Of a stretch of 46,941 bases of DNA, positions 42,861-46,941 are shown piece after piece (the first letter of the stretch is position 1; each line of letters begins with the position of its first letter). Source of the DNA: Sulfitobacter sp. F26169L (GTDB taxonomy: Bacteria; Pseudomonadota; Alphaproteobacteria; Rhodobacterales; Rhodobacteraceae); the NCBI RefSeq assembly GCF_026410285.1, contig NZ_JAPMLP010000014.1:1-46941 (forward strand), in the 5' to 3' direction. A program made the translations under genes and the position numbers. The notes under the pieces were generated by a model, which made no database searches, was not told the origin of the DNA, and saw nothing but the letters and a program-made list of their open reading frames with translations.

Positions 42861-45077
42861 ATGTCAGACACAAACCAGTCTACGGCCGCTAACGAGCGCG
42901 AACTTACCCCTGATGAAGTCGAAGCGCTGGTGCGTGAATACGACTCTGAGTCGAATTTCCGCGATCTGACGGGGTTGGTGGCACGGCTGGTTACGGTTGC
43001 CTGCGTTGCGCTGTCGGTGTTTCACGTCTACACCGCCGGTTTCGGTCTGTTGAACGAGGTAACTCACCGCACTATTCACCTGACCTTTGTGATGGGTCTG
43101 GTGTTTCTGGTATTTCCCCGCCGTCGTGCGACCCCGACGCGGCGCCTGTGGGTCGACAGCGCCATTTTTGGCACCTTCTATCTGTATATCATCTACGATC
43201 TTGTCTCTGCCCTACCGCCCAACGCACTGAATTACGGCTTTGGGGCGGCAATGGTGTTGCTTACGGCGCTGACCCTGCCGCTGAAAGGTCGCGGCCTTCC
43301 AGGCAGCAAAGTGGCCCTGCGTGACTGGCTATTCGCCATTCTGGGTGCCGGATTTTCGCTGTATCTGGTGGTTTTCTTCCGTGATGTTTTCATCACTAAC
43401 GTAGGCTCGCCGCGCCCGCAGGAATACATGATGGGCCTGATAGCCATCATTATGACACTGGAAGCGACGCGCCGTACCATGGGCCCAACGCTTGCATTTA
43501 TCGGTGTCTTTTGCATCCTTTACGCAATGTTTGGTCCTTATATGCCCGGCATAATGGGGCATCGTGGATATAATATCCTACGCATCATTAACCATCTCTA
43601 TGTCGGCACAGAGGGCATCTATGGCGTGGCGGTCGGCGTTGTTGCCACCTATGTTTTCCATTTCGTTTTGTTCGGCATCCTCGCCCAGATGAGCGGTCTG
43701 GGCCAGTTGTTCATCGACCTCGCGACCATCGTGGCCGGACGTGCCTCTGGCGGTAGTGCGAAGGTGTCTGTGGTTTCTTCTGGCTTTTTCGGCATGATCT
43801 CGGGCTCTCCCATCGCCAACACGGTAACTACAGGTGCATTTACTATTCCGTTGATGAAGAAATCTGGTTTCACCCCCCGTTTTGCTGGCGCCGTCGAGGC
43901 ATCGGCATCCTGCGGTGGTCAGGTTACACCGCCAATCATGGGCGCGTCCGCGTTCGTGATGACCGAAATGCTGGGCGTCCCCTATAATGAAATCATCCTG
44001 ATAGCGATCATACCCGCTGCCTTCCATTACCTCGCCATTATGCTGATGGTTCACCTTGAGGCGAAACGGCTTGGCCTGACGGGCATGTCTGCTGATAAAA
44101 TCCCGCAGTTCAAAGCGGTGTTGCGAAAATCCTGGCACCTATTTGTGCCGCTTGGCGCAATGGTGACCCTTCTGTTGATGCAGTACACACCTTTTCTTGC
44201 CGCTTTTTGGGGCATCATTCTGACCATAGTATTTTCTTATGTGCCGCTGTTGATGCGTGCGCTCGGTGATACCTCGATGGATATGAATTCTGTTCTGACG
44301 CCACCACGTCTGGTGCGCGGTTTCGAAGACGGCGCGAAATTTGCACTTGCTATTGGTGCGGCCTGTGCTTGTGTCGGCTTCCTGCTCGGCATCACCACGC
44401 TGACCGGACTGGGCTTTAAATTCTCCGCCGCGGTTGTCGAACTTGCCTATGATCTCGCTGGATTTATGATCGCGATTGATTTCACAGGATTGCTTAACGA
44501 AAAGAGCATGGCACTGTTCTTTGGCCTCGTTTTTGTTGCAATCGCCTGCATCATTATGGGCGCGGGTATTCCGACAACGCCGACCTACATAATCCTCGCT
44601 TCTATCGCGGCTCCTGCCCTAATGGAGTTTGACATTCCGTTGATCGCTACACACTTCTTCGTATTCTACTTTGGTGTGTTAGCAGACGTGACGCCACCCG
44701 TGGCCCTTGCTGCCTATGCAGCAGCGGGGCTTGCCCGATCTGACCCTATGCGAACAGGCACGACAGCATTCCGCCTGTCGATGGGCAAGGCGCTGGTGCC
44801 CTTCATGTTTATCTATGCGCCAAGCCTGCTGTTTGTTGAGTTTACTTGGACGGAATTCATCGCAGCACTGATCAGCGGGATCGTGTGCATCGTTGCACTT
44901 TCTGCGGCCTATGTTGGCCATTTCAAGTCACCATTAACCACTCTGGATAAAATCGCCCTGTCGATCGGCGGTCTGCTGCTGATTTCGACTTCATGGACGG
45001 CGATGGCAATCGGCGGAGCACTCGTGCTTGCGGTTTTCTTGCACAACGGACGCGGAACAAAAACAGCAACAGGTTGA
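42861..45077 (+). CDS. TRAP transporter fused permease (TAXI type)
   Basis: A 738-residue inner-membrane protein with roughly 18 hydrophobic segments, combining the small DctQ-like and large DctM-like subunits. A polar N-terminus (about 40 residues) precedes the first helices. The DctM part shows SSGFFGMISGSPIANTVTTG and ASCGGQVTPPIMGASAFVM, both typical, and GAGIPTTPTYIILAS. It uses an ion gradient to import the solute captured by the binding protein. It begins 2 bases after the DUF1850 stop, so the three genes are one operon. No terminator was found in the 220-base gap before tRNA-Trp. Confidence 0.94.
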   Translation: MSDTNQSTAANERELTPDEVEALVREYDSESNFRDLTGLVARLVTVACVALSVFHVYTAGFGLLNEVTHRTIHLTFVMGLVFLVFPRRRATPTRRLWVDSAIFGTFYLYIIYDLVSALPPNALNYGFGAAMVLLTALTLPLKGRGLPGSKVALRDWLFAILGAGFSLYLVVFFRDVFITNVGSPRPQEYMMGLIAIIMTLEATRRTMGPTLAFIGVFCILYAMFGPYMPGIMGHRGYNILRIINHLYVGTEGIYGVAVGVVATYVFHFVLFGILAQMSGLGQLFIDLATIVAGRASGGSAKVSVVSSGFFGMISGSPIANTVTTGAFTIPLMKKSGFTPRFAGAVEASASCGGQVTPPIMGASAFVMTEMLGVPYNEIILIAIIPAAFHYLAIMLMVHLEAKRLGLTGMSADKIPQFKAVLRKSWHLFVPLGAMVTLLLMQYTPFLAAFWGIILTIVFSYVPLLMRALGDTSMDMNSVLTPPRLVRGFEDGAKFALAIGAACACVGFLLGITTLTGLGFKFSAAVVELAYDLAGFMIAIDFTGLLNEKSMALFFGLVFVAIACIIMGAGIPTTPTYIILASIAAPALMEFDIPLIATHFFVFYFGVLADVTPPVALAAYAAAGLARSDPMRTGTTAFRLSMGKALVPFMFIYAPSLLFVEFTWTEFIAALISGIVCIVALSAAYVGHFKSPLTTLDKIALSIGGLLLISTSWTAMAIGGALVLAVFLHNGRGTKTATG

Positions 45078-45298
45078 TTGACGGCAGCCTGCGTTGCCAG
45101 ACCGAAACAGCAGTATAGAAACCCGTACGATTGCAGCATTGTCGCTATGCGTTGATCATTTCCATGATCGGCCGAGCATTTGCAGGTGCTGTGGTCCGCC
45201 AATCCCCTATACTCAGATCAGACCTGAGCGCAGACCATTTCCAGAAATCCGGATCCCATAGGCCGATTTCAGGCAAGCCTGTGATGATTGGAAAAGAT

Positions 45299-45374
45299 TG
45301 GCAGGGGCTGAGGGACTCGAACCCACGACCCTCGGTTTTGGAGACCGATGCTCTACCAACTGAGCTAAACCCCT
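45299..45374 (-). tRNA. tRNA-Trp (anticodon CCA)
   Basis: A 76-base cloverleaf on the minus strand beginning AGGGGTTTAGCTCAG. The acceptor stem AGGGGTT / AGCCCCT pairs with one G-U, the anticodon loop CTCCAAA gives CCA, the T-arm carries GGTTCGAGTC, and the 3' CCA is encoded. It is the usual neighbour of secE in this group, but here 18.7 kb from secE. Confidence 0.97.
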
Positions 45375-45528
45375 ATGCCGTGGGTCTGCGTAGTCCGGAT
45401 CGCGTGGAGGATCAAGAGGGTTTGAACATAGATCGTGTGAAAATCCGGCGCTGCAGCGGAACATGTGCCTGCCTTTGTCGGTTGAGTACGTGAAAGAACC
45501 ACACAGCGTTCACCGAAAGGAACTGAAA

Positions 45529-46026
45529 ATGACCCTTAACAATCTTCACGACGTATATCACGATCAACTGCAGGACATGTACAGCGCTTGCAAACAGTCG
45601 CTTGAGGCGACCACCAAACTGGGTCGTGCCGCAGCTGACAAGGAGCTAAGCGAGGCGCTCATCGCAGGTGCAAATGGTATCGGCGAAGGAATGGACAAGA
45701 TCAAGTCTATCTGCGCTACCCATGACATCAACCCCGAGGGCGAGCATTGTCGCGGGATGGAGGGCCTTGTCAAAGAAGCGAACGCCCACGTCTTGGAACA
45801 GGAATTCGGGGATGATGCCACGCGGGACGCAATGATCATCACGCAATATCAGCGCATGGTGCATTATGCGCTGGCTGGCTACGGGTGCCTTACCGCATTT
45901 GCCAACCGCCTGAACTTGGACGAAGAGGGTGCGATTTTGCAATCCATGCTGGATCAAACCTACGATGGCGACCGCCACATGACTCAGATCGCAACCAACG
46001 GCGGTGTAAACCGCGATGCAGCCTGA
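45529..46026 (+). CDS. DUF892 (YciE-like) ferritin-fold protein
   Basis: A 165-residue helical protein of the DUF892/YciE family, a ferritin-like four-helix bundle. The start MTLNNLHDVYHDQLQDMYSA is typical of the family; GAAAGGA precedes the ATG at 45529 and the longer frame upstream is not similar. Later helices contain carboxylate/histidine pairs (HYALAGYGCL, DRHMTQIATN) that could bind a di-iron centre. Relatives are induced by osmotic or stationary-phase stress; the exact function is not known. Confidence 0.82.
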   Translation: MTLNNLHDVYHDQLQDMYSACKQSLEATTKLGRAAADKELSEALIAGANGIGEGMDKIKSICATHDINPEGEHCRGMEGLVKEANAHVLEQEFGDDATRDAMIITQYQRMVHYALAGYGCLTAFANRLNLDEEGAILQSMLDQTYDGDRHMTQIATNGGVNRDAA

Positions 46027-46073
46027 CCAAAGACTTTGCCTCTCGCCAAAGCGGGGGGCATCTCCCCTCTTTA

Positions 46074-46101
46074 GTACCGGACCGAGAGTACCGGACCGAG
46101 G
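46074..46101. repeat. Tandem duplication of 14 bases
   Basis: GTACCGGACCGAGA is followed directly by GTACCGGACCGAGG, two near-identical 14-base units in the short gap between the convergent DUF892 and acetyltransferase genes. Probably a replication slip without function. Confidence 0.8.
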
Positions 46102-46119
46102 GTATTCATATCGGCGCTG

Positions 46120-46785
46120 TCACTTACTCCAAGCTTCGCTAAGCGCAGTGACGTTCCCACCGCAAATCAGCGCCTCGTTTTCCAGAACTTTTTCGATAGG
46201 CCAATGCCACCATTCCAGCTTTTGCAGAACGGTAATTTCAGCCGGGTCGAAGCGCAGGCGTATTTGTCTGGCGGGATTTCCGGCAATTACACTATAGGCG
46301 GGTACTTGGCCTGAAGCCACAGCACCTGCTCCTACGATTACCCCGTTTCCAATCTCTGTACCGGGTAAGACTTTTGCCCCCTGCCCTATCCACACGTCAT
46401 GGCCAATAATTGTGTCACGTCCCGCCGCTGGCAGAGATGCACGCCCCTCATGCGGTCCGCCCCCGAATACAGCGAAGGGAAATGTCGATATACCGTCATA
46501 GCGGTGGTTGGCAGACGCGGTGATGAATTGAACTCCGTCCGCGATCTGGCAAAATTTGCCGATGATCAACCGTTCCGGACTGAAATCATAAAGATATGGG
46601 GCCAAATGCGCGGCCCAATCTGCGGGGGCTTGATGCGCGCTGGCGTAAGTGTAATCACCGACTTCCATACGTGGATGGGTGTCCGCCGCTTTCAAGAATA
46701 CGGTTCCGCGATGCGCACTTCCGTCACCCAGCGTTATGGGGTGAAGCAGGCTTGGGGCGGGAAAGCGGTTTTCAGGGGTATCCAT
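46120..46785 (-). CDS. CatB-related O-acetyltransferase (left-handed beta-helix)
   Basis: A 221-residue acetyl-CoA-dependent transferase of the CatB/Vat (xenobiotic acetyltransferase) group. It has hexapeptide-repeat turns such as IIGHDVWIGQGAKVLPG and IGNGVIVGAGAVASG, plus the catalytic-region SANHRYDGISTFPF; ANH would supply the active histidine. The C-terminal WWHWPIEKV helix is typical. Members acetylate chloramphenicol, streptogramins or sugars; in Roseobacters most are of unknown substrate, so resistance should not be assumed. It lies between tRNA-Trp and tuf, on the same strand as the tuf remnant. Confidence 0.87.
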   Translation of the reverse strand: MDTPENRFPAPSLLHPITLGDGSAHRGTVFLKAADTHPRMEVGDYTYASAHQAPADWAAHLAPYLYDFSPERLIIGKFCQIADGVQFITASANHRYDGISTFPFAVFGGGPHEGRASLPAAGRDTIIGHDVWIGQGAKVLPGTEIGNGVIVGAGAVASGQVPAYSVIAGNPARQIRLRFDPAEITVLQKLEWWHWPIEKVLENEALICGGNVTALSEAWSK

Positions 46786-46852
46786 AGTATGTCCTTCGAT
46801 CTCGCTGCCTATTGTGATCGTATAGCATAAAGAAATATGCCGTAGATGAACG

Positions 46853-46884
46853 AAAAAGGCCGCCTCCCTGGGGAAGCGGCCTTT
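46853..46884 (-). terminator. Terminator after the right-hand tuf copy
   Basis: Stem AAAGGCCGC / GCGGCCTTT with a 12-base loop; TTTTT follows on the minus strand. A second hairpin (CAGGGC TTGC GCCCTG with an outer TCAGG/CCTGA stem, 46896-46926) lies between it and the tuf stop. Confidence 0.85.
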
Positions 46885-46926
46885 GTTGATTCGGATCAGG
46901 CAGGGCTTGCGCCCTGCCGGACCTGA

Positions 46927-46941
46927 TTACTCGGTGATCTT
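46927..46941 (-). CDS. tuf: Probable 3' end of a second tuf gene
   Basis: Only the last four codons and stop are in the window: KITE, stop, the usual C-terminus of EF-Tu in this group. The position before a terminator and tRNA-Trp matches the common tuf / tRNA-Trp / secE order. With so few bases this rests mainly on context. Confidence 0.6.
   Translation of the reverse strand, partial: KITE

Overview
The window looks like a chromosome segment of a marine alphaproteobacterium of the Roseobacter group (Rhodobacteraceae). This rests on the sequence style of RpoB, RpoC, EF-G and the ribosomal proteins, on a TAXI-type TRAP transporter, a LOV-HWE kinase and a STAS-MlaE permease, and on the gene order tuf / tRNA-Trp / secE-nusG / rplKA / rplJL / rpoBC / rpsLG-fusA-tuf. 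The species cannot be named from this sequence alone.

The backbone is the large translation and transcription cluster, all on the minus strand. Read in the direction of transcription (right to left) it has the last codons of one tuf copy (46.93 kb), tRNA-Trp (45.3 kb), secE-nusG (26.6-25.6 kb), rplK-rplA (24.5-23.4 kb), rplJ-rplL (17.0-16.0 kb), rpoB-rpoC (14.4-5.9 kb), rpsL-rpsG-fusA (3.25-0.2 kb) and the first codons of a second tuf copy (86-1). The blocks are separated by accessory DNA, and most of them carry their own rho-independent terminator.

The inserts, left to right, are as follows. (1) 3.6-5.8 kb: a rhamnosyltransferase-like glycosyltransferase, a decayed copy of it, and a DMT transporter. 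(2) 14.4-16.0 kb: a LOV blue-light histidine kinase on the opposite strand, between rplL and rpoB. (3) 17.4-23.2 kb: an AT-rich patch with an unlisted 52-codon gene, a membrane protein, an acyltransferase, a regulator fragment and a badly decayed transposase-like gene. (4) 24.7-25.5 kb: a decayed stretch with an 11-C run. (5) 26.7-45.1 kb: a large accessory region with a flavin/Fe-S oxidoreductase, a norEF-like pair, an AhpD-like protein, a four-gene Mla/MCE lipid transporter, a Crp/Fnr regulator, a CBS protein, carbamate kinase with an OTC-like protein, a phasin-like protein, a DsrE-like pseudogene and a TAXI-TRAP operon. (6) 45.5-46.8 kb: a DUF892 protein and a CatB-like acetyltransferase.

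Several genes of the 30-40 kb region would fit life at low oxygen or in changing redox conditions (norEF-like, Crp/Fnr, CBS, carbamate kinase plus carbamoyltransferase, phasin), though this is inference from gene families. The most unusual single gene is the carbamoyltransferase at 38835-39830. It keeps the ornithine transcarbamylase fold signature, but its carbamoyl-phosphate loop, its HPxQ motif and its ornithine-binding SMG loop are all changed. It is paired with an apparently normal carbamate kinase, which suggests a carbamoyltransferase acting on something other than ornithine.
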